A program made the position numbers and the translations under genes. Positions 1 to 8,213 of a stretch of 64,000 bases of DNA are shown in pieces. How positions within the stretch are numbered: the stretch's first letter is position 1; the number at the start of each line of letters is the position of its first letter. The stretch spans positions 372,001-436,000 of the forward strand of contig JACRPO010000007.1 of NCBI GenBank assembly GCA_016223165.1, written 5' to 3'. The notes under the pieces are model-generated. The model had not been told where the DNA came from, made no database searches, and was given only the letters and a program-made list of their open reading frames with translations. The DNA comes from Burkholderiales bacterium. Lineage in GTDB: Bacteria; Pseudomonadota; Gammaproteobacteria; Burkholderiales; Burkholderiaceae_C.

Positions 1-2376
1 CCGAGCTTCGACGAAGTGCGCGCCGCGCACCGCCCGAGCGACATCCCGCTGCTCGACCGCCACGGCGCCGTGATCCAGTGGCAGCGCGCCGATGTAGCCG
101 CGCGCCACGGCCCCTGGGTCACGCTTGCCGAAGTGAGCCCGGCGTTGCGCGAGGCGGTCGTGCTCAGCGAGGACAGGCGCTTCTGGGCGCACGGCGGCGT
201 CGACTGGCGCGCGCTCGCCGCCAGCGCCTGGTCCAACGCCTGGAACACGCGCACGCGCGGCGCCTCCACGGTGACGATGCAGCTGGCCGGGCTGCTCGAC
301 GCAGACCTCGCGCGTCCGGTCGGCGGCCGCGACATCCCCACCAAGGTCGGACAGATCGTGCGGGCGCAGCAGCTCGAGGCACGCTGGAGCAAGACGCAGA
401 TCCTCGAGACCTACCTCAACGTGGTGCCGTTGCGCGGCGAGCTGGTCGGCGTCGGCGCGGCGTCGCAGCAGTTGTTCGGCAAGCACGCGAGCGGGCTCGA
501 CGCGCTCGAAGCCGCCGTGCTCGCCGTGCTCGTGCGGGCCCCCAACGCAGGCGCAGTGGCGGTGGCGCGGCGGGCCTGCGAGGTGCTGCGTGAGCAGGCG
601 TCTCTCGTGCCCACCGCGAAGCGCGCCCCTGCCGCGCAAGGCGAACCGCAGGCGGCGCAAGGCGAGGCGCAGGCCGCGCAAGGCGAGGTGCAGGCCGCGC
701 AAGGCGCGCGGGACCCCTGTGCCGGCGTCGCCACGGTGACCGCGCAGGCCCTGGCCCGCCGCCCCGGCCCGATGCTCGGCGAGGCGCTGGCGCCGCACCT
801 GGCGCGCTTGATGTGGCGCGAGGCGCTGGCCGCACCGTCGGGAACGACACCCAGCCCTGCGCCGGCGCACGCACCGGCGCCTGCTCGAGCGCCGGCCCGA
901 ACGTCGGCCCCCGCGCCGGCGCCGCGCGCCCTGCACAGCACGCTCGACGCGCGCGTGCAACGCATCGCGCACGCCGCGCTGCGCCGGCAACTCGCCGAGC
1001 TGCGCGGCCGCCAGGTCGACGACGGCGCCGTGCTCGTGCTCGACAACGCCAGCGGCGAGGTGCTCGCCTGGGTCGGCTCGGCCGGGGCCGGCAGCGGCTC
1101 GGGCGCGCCGGCGTCGGAGGTCGACGCGGTGCTCGCGCGCCGGCAGCCCGGCTCGACCATCAAGCCCTTCGTCTATGCGCTGGCGCTCGAGCGCCGCCTC
1201 GTCACCGCCGCCAGCCGCATCGACGACTCGCCGCTGCAGCTGGCCGCCGGCAGCGCCGGCTTGTACACGCCGCGCAACTACGACCACGCCTATCGCGGCG
1301 GCATCACCGTGCGCGAGGCGCTGGCCGGCAGCGTCAACGTGCCCGCGGTGCGCGTGGCGGCGATGCTCGAGCCCGAGGTGCTCTTCGACCGTCTCAACGC
1401 CAGCGGGCTGCGGCTGGCGCAGAACGCCGGCTACCACGGCCATGCGCTCGCGCTGGGCAGCGCCGACGTGACGCTGCTCGACCTGACCAATGCCTATCGC
1501 ATGCTGGCGCGCGGCGGGCGCTGGTCGCCGCCGCGTTGGCGCCTGGAGGCACCGACGGCGGGCGGGCCTGCGGGCCGCGCGGTCCACCCGCCGCCCGCCG
1601 CGCGCCAGGTCTTCAGCCCCGAGGCCGCCTGGCTCGTCTCGCACATCCTCGCCGACCCGGCGGCGCGCGCCGCCAGCTTCGGCCTCGACAGCCCGCTCGT
1701 CACGCGCGGCCATGCGGCGGTGAAGACGGGCACGAGCAAGGACATGCGCGACAACTGGTGCATCGGCAGCACCGAGCGCTTCACGGTCGGCGTCTGGGTC
1801 GGCAATGCCGGCGGCCTGCCGATGCACGCGGTGAGCGGCGTCAGCGGCGCCGCGCCCGTCTGGCGCGAGGTGGTGATGGCGCTCGGCCCCTCGCGCGCGC
1901 CGGCGCCGCCGCCGCGGCTGGTGGCCGTGGCCGGCGAGTGGTTCATCGCCGGCACCGAGCCCGCGGCTGCGCACGCCGCGCGCGGCGCCACCGTCGCGTT
2001 CGAGGCGGGCAGGGCAGCGGCCTTCGGCATCGAGTCGCCGCGCGCGGGCACGGTGATTGCCTTCGACCCCGAGATCCCGCCCGCGGCACAACGCGTGGTG
2101 CTGCGCGGCGCGCAGGGGCAGTGGTGGCTGAACGGCCGGCTGCTCGGCACCGGCACGCGCCTGGAGTGGCTGCCGCGCCCGGGCCGCCACGTCCTCGAGC
2201 GGCGCGACGCGTCGGCGAGCGACCGCGTGGAGTTCGAGGTGCGCTCCCCGCCCGCGGGCACTGCCGGAGCCGCCGGTGCTGCCGGGGCCAAGGGCACCGC
2301 CGCGAGCAAGGCGGGCGCGAACGGCGTCGCGCCGAAGCCCGCCGCCGCCGCGACGGCTACACCGCGCCCGGGCTGA
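1..2376 (+). CDS. pbpC: Penicillin-binding protein 1C, 5'-truncated by window edge
   Basis: Bifunctional peptidoglycan synthase of the periplasmic side of the inner membrane. The frame is open from base 1, and the GTG at 16 lies inside the protein, so the true N-terminus with its membrane anchor is outside the window. Numbered from that GTG, the GT51 transglycosylase domain has SEDRRFW (catalytic Glu about 52) and GASTVTMQLAG. The transpeptidase domain has GSTIK (Ser380/Lys383), SVNVP and KTGTSKD at about 570. The tail (about residues 640-740) resembles the BiPBP_C domain typical of PBP1C. Between the two enzyme domains is an Ala/Pro-rich linker with a 21-bp, 7-residue repeat (AQGExQA, three copies, 634-696). 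Its stop overlaps the convergent holin-like gene by 20 bp. Confidence 0.93.
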   Translation, partial: PSFDEVRAAHRPSDIPLLDRHGAVIQWQRADVAARHGPWVTLAEVSPALREAVVLSEDRRFWAHGGVDWRALAASAWSNAWNTRTRGASTVTMQLAGLLDADLARPVGGRDIPTKVGQIVRAQQLEARWSKTQILETYLNVVPLRGELVGVGAASQQLFGKHASGLDALEAAVLAVLVRAPNAGAVAVARRACEVLREQASLVPTAKRAPAAQGEPQAAQGEAQAAQGEVQAAQGARDPCAGVATVTAQALARRPGPMLGEALAPHLARLMWREALAAPSGTTPSPAPAHAPAPARAPARTSAPAPAPRALHSTLDARVQRIAHAALRRQLAELRGRQVDDGAVLVLDNASGEVLAWVGSAGAGSGSGAPASEVDAVLARRQPGSTIKPFVYALALERRLVTAASRIDDSPLQLAAGSAGLYTPRNYDHAYRGGITVREALAGSVNVPAVRVAAMLEPEVLFDRLNASGLRLAQNAGYHGHALALGSADVTLLDLTNAYRMLARGGRWSPPRWRLEAPTAGGPAGRAVHPPPAARQVFSPEAAWLVSHILADPAARAASFGLDSPLVTRGHAAVKTGTSKDMRDNWCIGSTERFTVGVWVGNAGGLPMHAVSGVSGAAPVWREVVMALGPSRAPAPPPRLVAVAGEWFIAGTEPAAAHAARGATVAFEAGRAAAFGIESPRAGTVIAFDPEIPPAAQRVVLRGAQGQWWLNGRLLGTGTRLEWLPRPGRHVLERRDASASDRVEFEVRSPPAGTAGAAGAAGAKGTAASKAGANGVAPKPAAAATATPRPG

Positions 2377-2716
2377 AGATGCGCTCGACGGCGGCGTCGA
2401 TGACGATGCCGCAGACGCTGTACAGCAGCGAGCCGATGAGCGCCGCGGTGAAGCCCGCGACGTTGAATCCGTCGAGCAGCGAGGCCGCCGCCCAGAACAT
2501 CAGCGCGTTGATCACGAAGAGGAACAGGCCGAGCGTGAGCAGCGTCACCGGCAGCGTCAACAGCACCAGCAGCGGCCGCACGAACGTGTTGAACAACCCG
2601 ATCACGAGGGCCGCCAGCAGGGCCGTGCCGAAGCTCGCGACGGACACGCCGGGGTACAGATGGGCCACGAGCAAGAGGGCGGCGGCGAGGAGCAACCAGC
2701 GTGCGAGGGTCTTCAT
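2357..2716 (-). CDS. Phage holin family (superfamily IV) membrane protein
   Basis: Small integral membrane protein of 119 residues with about four hydrophobic segments (roughly residues 5-21, 28-50, 56-80, 85-108) and almost no soluble domain. It matches the 4-TM 'phage holin family protein' group (PF04020 type) common on bacterial chromosomes. In this group the name is historical, and no lysis function is established. The conserved pattern GLFNTFVRPLLVLLTLP fits that family. It converges on pbpC with overlapping 3' ends. There are no phage genes nearby, so a housekeeping membrane role is more likely than a prophage remnant. Confidence 0.8.
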   Translation of the reverse strand: MKTLARWLLLAAALLLVAHLYPGVSVASFGTALLAALVIGLFNTFVRPLLVLLTLPVTLLTLGLFLFVINALMFWAAASLLDGFNVAGFTAALIGSLLYSVCGIVIDAAVERIFSPGAV

Positions 2717-2961
2717 ACGAGGAGGATAGCGTGGCGAGAAAGCATCTCTTACCTAGGAAAAACGCTTCTCATCACCTATGAAGCTGCATTACCATCGCGC
2801 CTGCCCGGAAGCCCCGTATCGAACGAGGCCCCTCGCAGGAGAGTGAAGCGAAGCGAAAACGCAAGCAAAGCAACCCCGCGAGAGGACCCCGCAGCAGGCC
2901 CGCAGAGGCCGAAGAAAGCAGGCTCCGGCATCCGACTCAACCACTGACGGAGATCACTCAC

Positions 2962-3405
2962 ATGGCAACTGCGAAGAAAGCTGCGAAGAAGGCCCCGGCA
3001 AAGAAAGCCGCCGCGAAGAAGGCCCCCGCCAAGAAGGCGGCCGCGAAGAAGGCCCCGGCCAAGAAGGCCGCTGCGAAGAAGGCCGCGCCGGCCAAGAAGG
3101 CCCCGGCCAAGAAGGCGGCGAAGAAGGCTGCCAAGCCCAAGGCCCCGGCCAAGAAGCGCACCCCCAGCGCGGCCTTCATGAAGCCGATGACCCCGAGCGC
3201 CGCGCTCGCCGCGGTCATCGGCGACAAGGCCCTGCCGCGCACCGAGGTCACGAAGAAGGTCTGGGAATACATCAAGAAGAACGGCCTGCAGGACAAGGTC
3301 AAGAAGACCATGATCAATGCCGACGCCAAGCTGAAGGAAGTGCTGGGCAAGGCGCAGGTCTCGATGTTCGAGATGACCAAGGCCATCAGCTCGCACCTGA
3401 AGTGA
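2962..3405 (+). CDS. SWIB/MDM2 domain protein with histone-H1-like Lys/Ala repeat N-terminus
   Basis: A 147-residue basic protein. Residues 1-65 are almost entirely AKKA/APAKKA repeats, like histone-H1-type bacterial nucleoid proteins and expected to bind DNA non-specifically. Residues about 67-146 are a SWIB (BAF60b) domain (FMKPMTPSAALAAVIG, then TEVTKKVWEYIKKNGLQD, VLGKAQVSMFEM). This combination is frequent in Burkholderiales and Chlamydia, where a role in chromosome organisation is inferred. ACGGAG at 2947-2952 precedes the ATG. The gene is followed by an array of terminator hairpins. Confidence 0.9.
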   Translation: MATAKKAAKKAPAKKAAAKKAPAKKAAAKKAPAKKAAAKKAAPAKKAPAKKAAKKAAKPKAPAKKRTPSAAFMKPMTPSAALAAVIGDKALPRTEVTKKVWEYIKKNGLQDKVKKTMINADAKLKEVLGKAQVSMFEMTKAISSHLK

Positions 3406-3427
3406 TCGGGTTGCGCTGAGGTGCACA

Positions 3428-3560
3428 GGGGCCCTTCGGGGCCCCTTTTCATTGACTGGCCCTTCGGGGCCCCTTTTCATTGACTGGCCCCGCGGGGCCC
3501 CTTTTCGTTGACTGGCCCCGCGGGGTCCTTTTCGTTGATTGGCCCCACGGGGCCCCTTCA
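3428..3560 (+). terminator. Array of five tandem terminator-like hairpin repeats
   Basis: A 28-bp unit is repeated head to tail: 3430-3457, 3458-3485, 3486-3513, 3514-3540 and a partial unit from 3541. The first copy reads GGGGCCC-TTCG-GGGCCCC-TTTT (3428-3449), a stem of seven GC pairs with a UUCG tetraloop and a U run, which is a canonical intrinsic terminator. In copies 3-5 the loop bases change but the palindrome GGCCCCNCGGGGCC is kept, except that copy 4 ends GGGTCC. It separates the SWIB gene from the catabolic cluster. Confidence 0.75.
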
Positions 3561-3592
3561 TCGGCCGGCCTGGATCCCCATTGAGGGTTTCG

Positions 3593-3624
3593 GCCAATCC
3601 CGCTGGCTGCGCCTGCCATTGCCC
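3593..3624 (+). promoter_or_regulatory. Putative AraC-family operator, site 1
   Basis: GCCAATCC, 16 bases, CATTGCCC, preceded by TTTCG. The same half-sites with the same 16-base spacing recur at 6947-6978 and 18988-19019. GCCAAT and ATTGGC are inverted repeats, so the site is dyad-symmetric (one mismatch in this copy). It ends 92 bp before the Bug-protein start. Assignment to the AraC regulator at 5920 is inference from context. Confidence 0.6.
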
Positions 3625-3716
3625 TCCAACGGGCACGCACCGTCCAATCGAGTCCGACTGGCCGCGCCACCCGGCTCGGCGACGCCCAAGTCGAACGGAC
3701 GCGGAGACAGACAGCG

Positions 3717-4721
3717 ATGAGTGCAGCGACGACCAGCGGCCCCTCCCTCGGTTCCCTCAAGCGGCGCGCCGTCGCCGCGGCCCTGCCCTGGCTGCTGGTA
3801 GCCCCGGTGTGGGCCCAGACACCGGCCGAGCCCTACCCGAGCCAGCCGCTGCGCATCGTCGTGCCCTACCCGCCGGGCGGCGCCACCGACACGCTGGCGC
3901 GCACGCTCGCCGGCAAGCTCCAGGAGTCCTGGGGCCAGACGGTGATCGTCGACAACAGGCCGGGCGCGTCGGGCACGCTCGGCAACGACTTCGTCGCCAA
4001 GTCGGCGCCCGACGGCTACACGGTGCTGCTGGCCATCACCGCCATCGTGCAGTTGCCGGCCCTGAACCCGAAGCTGCCCTACGACGTCATGAAGGACCTG
4101 CAGCCCTTGGCGCAGGTGGCCAGCACGAACTCGGTCCTCCTCGTGCCGCCGACGACGCCGGCCGGCTCGCTGAAGGAATTCATCGCCCTCGCGAAGGCCA
4201 ACCCCGGCAAGCACAACTTCGGCTCGTATGGGGTCGGCACGTCTTCGCACATCCAGGGCTCGCTGCTGAACCTGCAGGCCGGGCTCGACCTCGTGCACGT
4301 GCCTTACAAGGGGGCCGCGCCGCTGCTGCAGGAGCTCAAGGGCGGCCAGCTCTTCTCGGCCTTCATCGACATGGCGACGGCGAGCCCGCACCTCGGCGGC
4401 TTCAGGGCGCTCGCGGTGACCGGGGCGCAGCGCAACCGCAACCTGCCCAACGTGCCGACGTTCGCCGAACTGGGCTTCCATTCGTTCGAGCCGGTCGGCT
4501 GGTTCGGCCTGTTCATGCCGGCCGCGGTGCCGGGGCCGATCGCGCGCAAGTTCGCCGCCGAGGCCCAGCGCATCCTGCGCCTGCCCGATGTCGTGGCGCG
4601 CATCGAGGGCCTGGGCATGACGCCGGGCAGGTTGTCGACCGAGGAGTTCGCGGGCGTGGTGCTGAACGACGCCAAGGTCTACGCGAAGATCATCAAGGAT
4701 GCCAACATCCGGCTCGACTGA
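3717..4721 (+). CDS. Bug-family tripartite tricarboxylate transporter substrate-binding protein
   Basis: Periplasmic solute-binding protein of 334 residues with an N-terminal signal (KRR followed by a hydrophobic run ending VWAQ). The mature start YPSQPLRIVVPYPPGGATD is the Bug/TctC signature (PF03970). PGASGTLGNDFVAKSAPDGYT and VPYKGAAPLLQELKGGQ are also typical. Such proteins usually bind a carboxylate ligand. No TctA/TctB membrane subunits occur in the window, so it must use an unlinked transporter or act in sensing. It is first gene of a unit with a CoA-transferase (23-bp overlap) and an AraC regulator, which suggests the ligand is the acid the cluster degrades. Confidence 0.92.
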   Translation: MSAATTSGPSLGSLKRRAVAAALPWLLVAPVWAQTPAEPYPSQPLRIVVPYPPGGATDTLARTLAGKLQESWGQTVIVDNRPGASGTLGNDFVAKSAPDGYTVLLAITAIVQLPALNPKLPYDVMKDLQPLAQVASTNSVLLVPPTTPAGSLKEFIALAKANPGKHNFGSYGVGTSSHIQGSLLNLQAGLDLVHVPYKGAAPLLQELKGGQLFSAFIDMATASPHLGGFRALAVTGAQRNRNLPNVPTFAELGFHSFEPVGWFGLFMPAAVPGPIARKFAAEAQRILRLPDVVARIEGLGMTPGRLSTEEFAGVVLNDAKVYAKIIKDANIRLD

Positions 4722-5910
4722 TTGCGCCACTGACGGCGCCGGCGCGCCGCTGGCGGGCGTGCGCGTGCTCGACCTGACCCGCCTCGTTCCCGGCCCGCTT
4801 TGCACGCAGCACCTGGCCGACCTGGGTGCCGATGTGATCAAGGTCGAGGACCCCGGTGCCGGCGACGGCGCGCCTGGCAAGCTGCGCGCGCTCGTCAACC
4901 GCAACAAGCGCGGCATCCGGCTCGATCTGAAGCATCCCGAAGGCGCCGCGGCGCTGTTGCGCCTGGCGCGCGATGCCGACGTGCTCGTCGAAGGCTTTCG
5001 CCCGGGCGTGATGCAGCGGCTGGGGCTGGGCTACGACACCGTCGCTGCGCGCAACCCGCGCATCGTCTATTGCAGCATCACCGGCTACGGGCAGAGCGGG
5101 CCCGACCGCGAGCGCCCGGGGCACGACATCAACTACGTGGCCGAGGCCGGCATCGCCGAACAGATCGGCAACGCGCACGGGCCGGCACTGTCCAACGTGC
5201 CGATTGCCGACCTGCTGGCCGGTGCGCTCGGCGCGGCGATGGGTGTCCTGGCGGCGCTCTACGACGCACAACGTTGCGGCCGCGGCCGGCACGTCGATAT
5301 CGCGATGGCCGACGGGGCGCTGGCGGGCGCGGTGATGCCGTTGGCGGCGCTGGCCACGCACGGCCGCACGCGGCCGATGGGCGGCGACACGCTCACCGGC
5401 GCGCTCGCCTGCTACCGCACCTACCGCACCGCCGATGGGCGCTGGCTCGCCGTGGGTGCGCTGGAGCGCAAGTTCTGGGACGCGTTGTGCGACGCGCTCG
5501 CGCGGCCGCAGCTGAAGGCACTGCATCGCAGCGGCGACCCGCACACCGAAGAGCGGCTGGGCGAAGAACTTGCCGCGCTCTTCGCGACGGCACCGCTGGC
5601 CGAGTGGGAGGGGCGCCTGCGCCATGCCGGCGCTTGCGCATCGCCGCTGCGCACGCTCGACGAGGCGCTGGCCGACCCGCACTTTCGCGCGCGTGGCATG
5701 GTGCTGGAGAGCACGCATCCGGCCTATGGCGCCGTGACGCAGGTGGCCTCGCCCGTGCGGATGAGCGGCTTCGAATTCGCGTTGCGACGGCACGCGCCGC
5801 AGCCCGGCGAGCACACCGCCGAGGTGCTGCGCGAGGCGGGCTTCGATGCCGCCGCCCTCAGCGCCCTGATCACCACCGGCGCAGCAGCAACAGCCACAGC
5901 GGCGGCATAG
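4699..5910 (+). CDS. CaiB/BaiF class III CoA-transferase
   Basis: Family III CoA-transferase (PF02515) of 403 residues, moving CoA between an acyl-CoA donor and a free acid, or related to alpha-methylacyl-CoA racemase. It opens with LAGVRVLDLTRLVPGPLCTQHLADLGADVIKVED, the family N-terminus, and has NKRGIRLDLKHPEG and YCSITGYGQSGPD. The PGHDINYVAEAG segment lies where the catalytic Asp is expected. The ATG at 4699 lies inside the upstream Bug gene. No better start exists before the conserved GVRVLDL motif, so translational coupling is likely. It could activate the imported acid without ATP, complementing the two ligases downstream. Confidence 0.9.
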   Translation: MPTSGSTDCATDGAGAPLAGVRVLDLTRLVPGPLCTQHLADLGADVIKVEDPGAGDGAPGKLRALVNRNKRGIRLDLKHPEGAAALLRLARDADVLVEGFRPGVMQRLGLGYDTVAARNPRIVYCSITGYGQSGPDRERPGHDINYVAEAGIAEQIGNAHGPALSNVPIADLLAGALGAAMGVLAALYDAQRCGRGRHVDIAMADGALAGAVMPLAALATHGRTRPMGGDTLTGALACYRTYRTADGRWLAVGALERKFWDALCDALARPQLKALHRSGDPHTEERLGEELAALFATAPLAEWEGRLRHAGACASPLRTLDEALADPHFRARGMVLESTHPAYGAVTQVASPVRMSGFEFALRRHAPQPGEHTAEVLREAGFDAAALSALITTGAAATATAAA

Positions 5911-5919
5911 CATTGCCGC

Positions 5920-6924
5920 GTGGCGCACCACACCGTATCGATCCACCACGTCGAGCAGATCCTGAACGGTGCGGCGCGGCGCGGCCTCGCCGCGGCAGCG
6001 CTGCTGCAGCGCGCCGGTATCTCCGAGGCCCTGCTCGAGGCACCGCTGGCGCGCGTGTCGCAGGCGCAGTACGCGGCGCTGCTGCGCGTGGCCCGCCATC
6101 GGCTGCGCGACGAGTTCTGGGGGCTGCTGCAGCGGCCGGTGCCGCTGGGCAGCTTTGCCCAGTGCTGCCGGCTGCTGGTGCAGACACCGACGCTGGGCGA
6201 CGCGATGCGCACCGGCTTTCGCTTCTTCCACGGCCAGCTGGACGAATTCGTGCCGCGCCTGCGCGTCGAGCACGAGCTGGCGAGCATCTCCATCGTGCCG
6301 CGGGCGGCCGACGGCCCGCCCGGCGAATATGCGCAGCGGGCGTTCCTGTTCCTGAGCTTCGGGCTCGCGTCGTGGCTGGCGGCGCGCCGCATTCCGCTGG
6401 AGAGGGTCGAGTACCGGGGCCAGGCGCCCGCGCATGCCGGCGATGTCGACCGCCTCTTCCAGGCCAAGGTGGCCTACGGTCGCGAGCAGTACCGCCTGTG
6501 GTTCCATGCGCGATGGCTGCAGCTGCCGCAGGTTCAGAACGCGCAGAGCCTGCGCGAATTCTTCCGGCAGGTGCCTGCCAACCTGGTGGTGAAGTACCGC
6601 GACCGCACGAGCGTCACCGACCGCATCCGGCGCATGCTGCGCAGCCGCCTGCACGACGAGCTGCCCTCTCTGGAGGAGGTTGCGCGCACGCTGGCGTTGA
6701 CGCCGCAGACCCTGGGCCGCCGCCTGCGCGAGGAAGGCCAGGGCTTCCAGACGCTGAAGGACGACCTGCGCCGCGACACCGCGATCGAACTGCTGCAGCG
6801 ACCCGATCTCACGCTCGTCGACATCGCCGTGCAGATCGGCTTCTCCGAGGCGAGCACCTTCCATCGTGCGTTCAAGAAGTGGACCGGTGTCGCGCCGGGC
6901 GAGTACCGGCATCGGGCGCATTGA
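5920..6924 (+). CDS. AraC-family transcriptional regulator with arabinose-binding-like N-domain
   Basis: A 334-residue regulator starting at GTG 9 bp after the CoA-transferase. The N-terminal about 200 residues match the PF12625-type ligand domain shared with ArgR/OruR-like regulators. The C-terminal about 100 residues carry two helix-turn-helix motifs of HTH_18 (LPSLEEVARTLALTPQTLGRRL and VDIAVQIGFSEASTFHRAF, ending GVAPGEYR). It is cotranscribed with the Bug protein and CoA-transferase, and sits immediately upstream of the main operon. It is the only dedicated regulator in the cluster, so it is the natural candidate to bind the three shared sites at 3593, 6947 and 18988. Confidence 0.9.
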   Translation: MAHHTVSIHHVEQILNGAARRGLAAAALLQRAGISEALLEAPLARVSQAQYAALLRVARHRLRDEFWGLLQRPVPLGSFAQCCRLLVQTPTLGDAMRTGFRFFHGQLDEFVPRLRVEHELASISIVPRAADGPPGEYAQRAFLFLSFGLASWLAARRIPLERVEYRGQAPAHAGDVDRLFQAKVAYGREQYRLWFHARWLQLPQVQNAQSLREFFRQVPANLVVKYRDRTSVTDRIRRMLRSRLHDELPSLEEVARTLALTPQTLGRRLREEGQGFQTLKDDLRRDTAIELLQRPDLTLVDIAVQIGFSEASTFHRAFKKWTGVAPGEYRHRAH

Positions 6925-6946
6925 CACATCCGCCCTGAGCCTTTTC

Positions 6947-6978
6947 GCCAATCGTCCTGGCGCGCGCGGTCATTGCCG
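6947..6978 (+). promoter_or_regulatory. Putative AraC-family operator, site 2
   Basis: GCCAATCG, 16 bases, CATTGCCG, preceded by TTTTC, in the 101-bp gap between the AraC gene and the main operon. It ends 47 bp before the thiolase start at 7026. It matches sites 1 and 3 in both half-sites and in spacing. Confidence 0.6.
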
Positions 6979-7025
6979 CGGGACACGCACGCGCGCATCC
7001 TGCGGCTGATGCAACAGGAGCGCGC

Positions 7026-8213
7026 GTGAAGCACAGTGTCCACGTCGTCGGGGTCGGCATGATCCCGTTCACCAAGCCCGGCGCCAGCGAACCCTATCCC
7101 GTGATGGGCGCAAGCGCCGCCCGCGCGGCGCTCGCCGATGCCGGCATCGACTACGGCCTCGTGCAGCAGGCCTATGTCGGCTATGTCTACGGCGACTCGA
7201 CCGCGGGCCAGGCGGCGGTCTACGGCGTCGGGCTGAGCGGCATCCCGGTGTTCAACGTCAACAACAACTGCGCCACCGGGTCGAGTGCGCTGTTCCTGGC
7301 CCGCCAGGCGGTGGCCAGCGGTGCGGTCGAGTGCGCGCTGGCGCTCGGCTTCGAGCAGATGCAGCCTGGCGCGCTGAAGTCCGCCTGGGACGACCGGCCG
7401 TCACCGATGGCGCGCTTCGGCGAGACGATGGGCTCGCTGCAGAGCTGGGACGACAAGGCACCGCGGGCCGCGCAGTTCTTCGGCGGCGCCGGCCGCGACT
7501 ACATCAAGCAGCACGGCATCCGCCGCGACACCTTCGCGCGCATCTCGGTGAAGGCGCGCCAGCATGCCGCGCGCAACCCGCTCGCGGTCTTCCGCAACAC
7601 CGTCACGCTCGACGAAGTGCTCGCCGCGCCGATGGTCTTCGACCCGCTGACGCGGCTGCAGTGCTGCCCGCCGACCTGCGGCGCCGCGGCGGCGATCGTC
7701 TGCTCGGAGGATTTCGCACGCAGCAACGGCCTGGACCTGCGCGTGCGCATCGCCGCGCAGGCGATGACGACCGATACGCCGAGCACCTTCGAGTCGCAGG
7801 ACATGCGCCGCGTCGTCGGCTACGACATGAGCCGGGCCGCTGCGACCCAGGTCTACGAGGCGGCGGGCATCGGCCCCGAGGACTTCGACGTGGTCGAGCT
7901 GCACGACTGCTTCACCGCCAACGAGCTCATCACCTACGAGGCGCTCGGCCTCACGCCCGAGGGCACGGCGGAGCGGTTCATCCTCGAAGGCGACAACACC
8001 TACGGCGGCCGCGTGGTCACGAATCCTTCGGGCGGGCTGCTGTCCAAGGGCCACCCGCTCGGGGCGACCGGTCTTGCGCAATGCGCCGAGCTGGTGTGGC
8101 AGCTGCGCGGCCAGGCCGACCAGCGCCAGGTCGAAGGGGCACGGCTGGCGCTGCAGCACAACCTCGGCCTCGGCGGCGCCTGCGTGGTCACGCTGTACGA
8201 GCGTGTGCAGTGA
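7026..8213 (+). CDS. SCP-x-type thiolase / lipid-transfer protein
   Basis: Thiolase-fold protein of 395 residues, of the 'lipid-transfer protein' branch that includes SCP-x and the steroid side-chain enzymes. Visible active-site elements are Cys82 in NNNCATGSSAL, a His in VELHDCFTANE and GHPLGATG near the end. GTG at 7026 is chosen because AGGAG stands five bases upstream (7016-7020). In other members the reaction is thiolytic cleavage, or retro-aldol cleavage when a DUF35 partner is present. No DUF35 gene is visible here. It overlaps the next gene by four bases and heads the longest transcription unit of the cluster. Confidence 0.88.
   Translation: MKHSVHVVGVGMIPFTKPGASEPYPVMGASAARAALADAGIDYGLVQQAYVGYVYGDSTAGQAAVYGVGLSGIPVFNVNNNCATGSSALFLARQAVASGAVECALALGFEQMQPGALKSAWDDRPSPMARFGETMGSLQSWDDKAPRAAQFFGGAGRDYIKQHGIRRDTFARISVKARQHAARNPLAVFRNTVTLDEVLAAPMVFDPLTRLQCCPPTCGAAAAIVCSEDFARSNGLDLRVRIAAQAMTTDTPSTFESQDMRRVVGYDMSRAAATQVYEAAGIGPEDFDVVELHDCFTANELITYEALGLTPEGTAERFILEGDNTYGGRVVTNPSGGLLSKGHPLGATGLAQCAELVWQLRGQADQRQVEGARLALQHNLGLGGACVVTLYERVQ

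Noticed and set aside
2357..2716. Prophage remnant because of the holin-like gene
   Set aside because: No other phage gene is near. This 4-TM family is common on chromosomes without phages.
3428..3560. CRISPR-like regular repeat
   Set aside because: The 28-bp units are directly adjacent with no unique spacers, and each ends in a U run, so they are tandem terminator hairpins.
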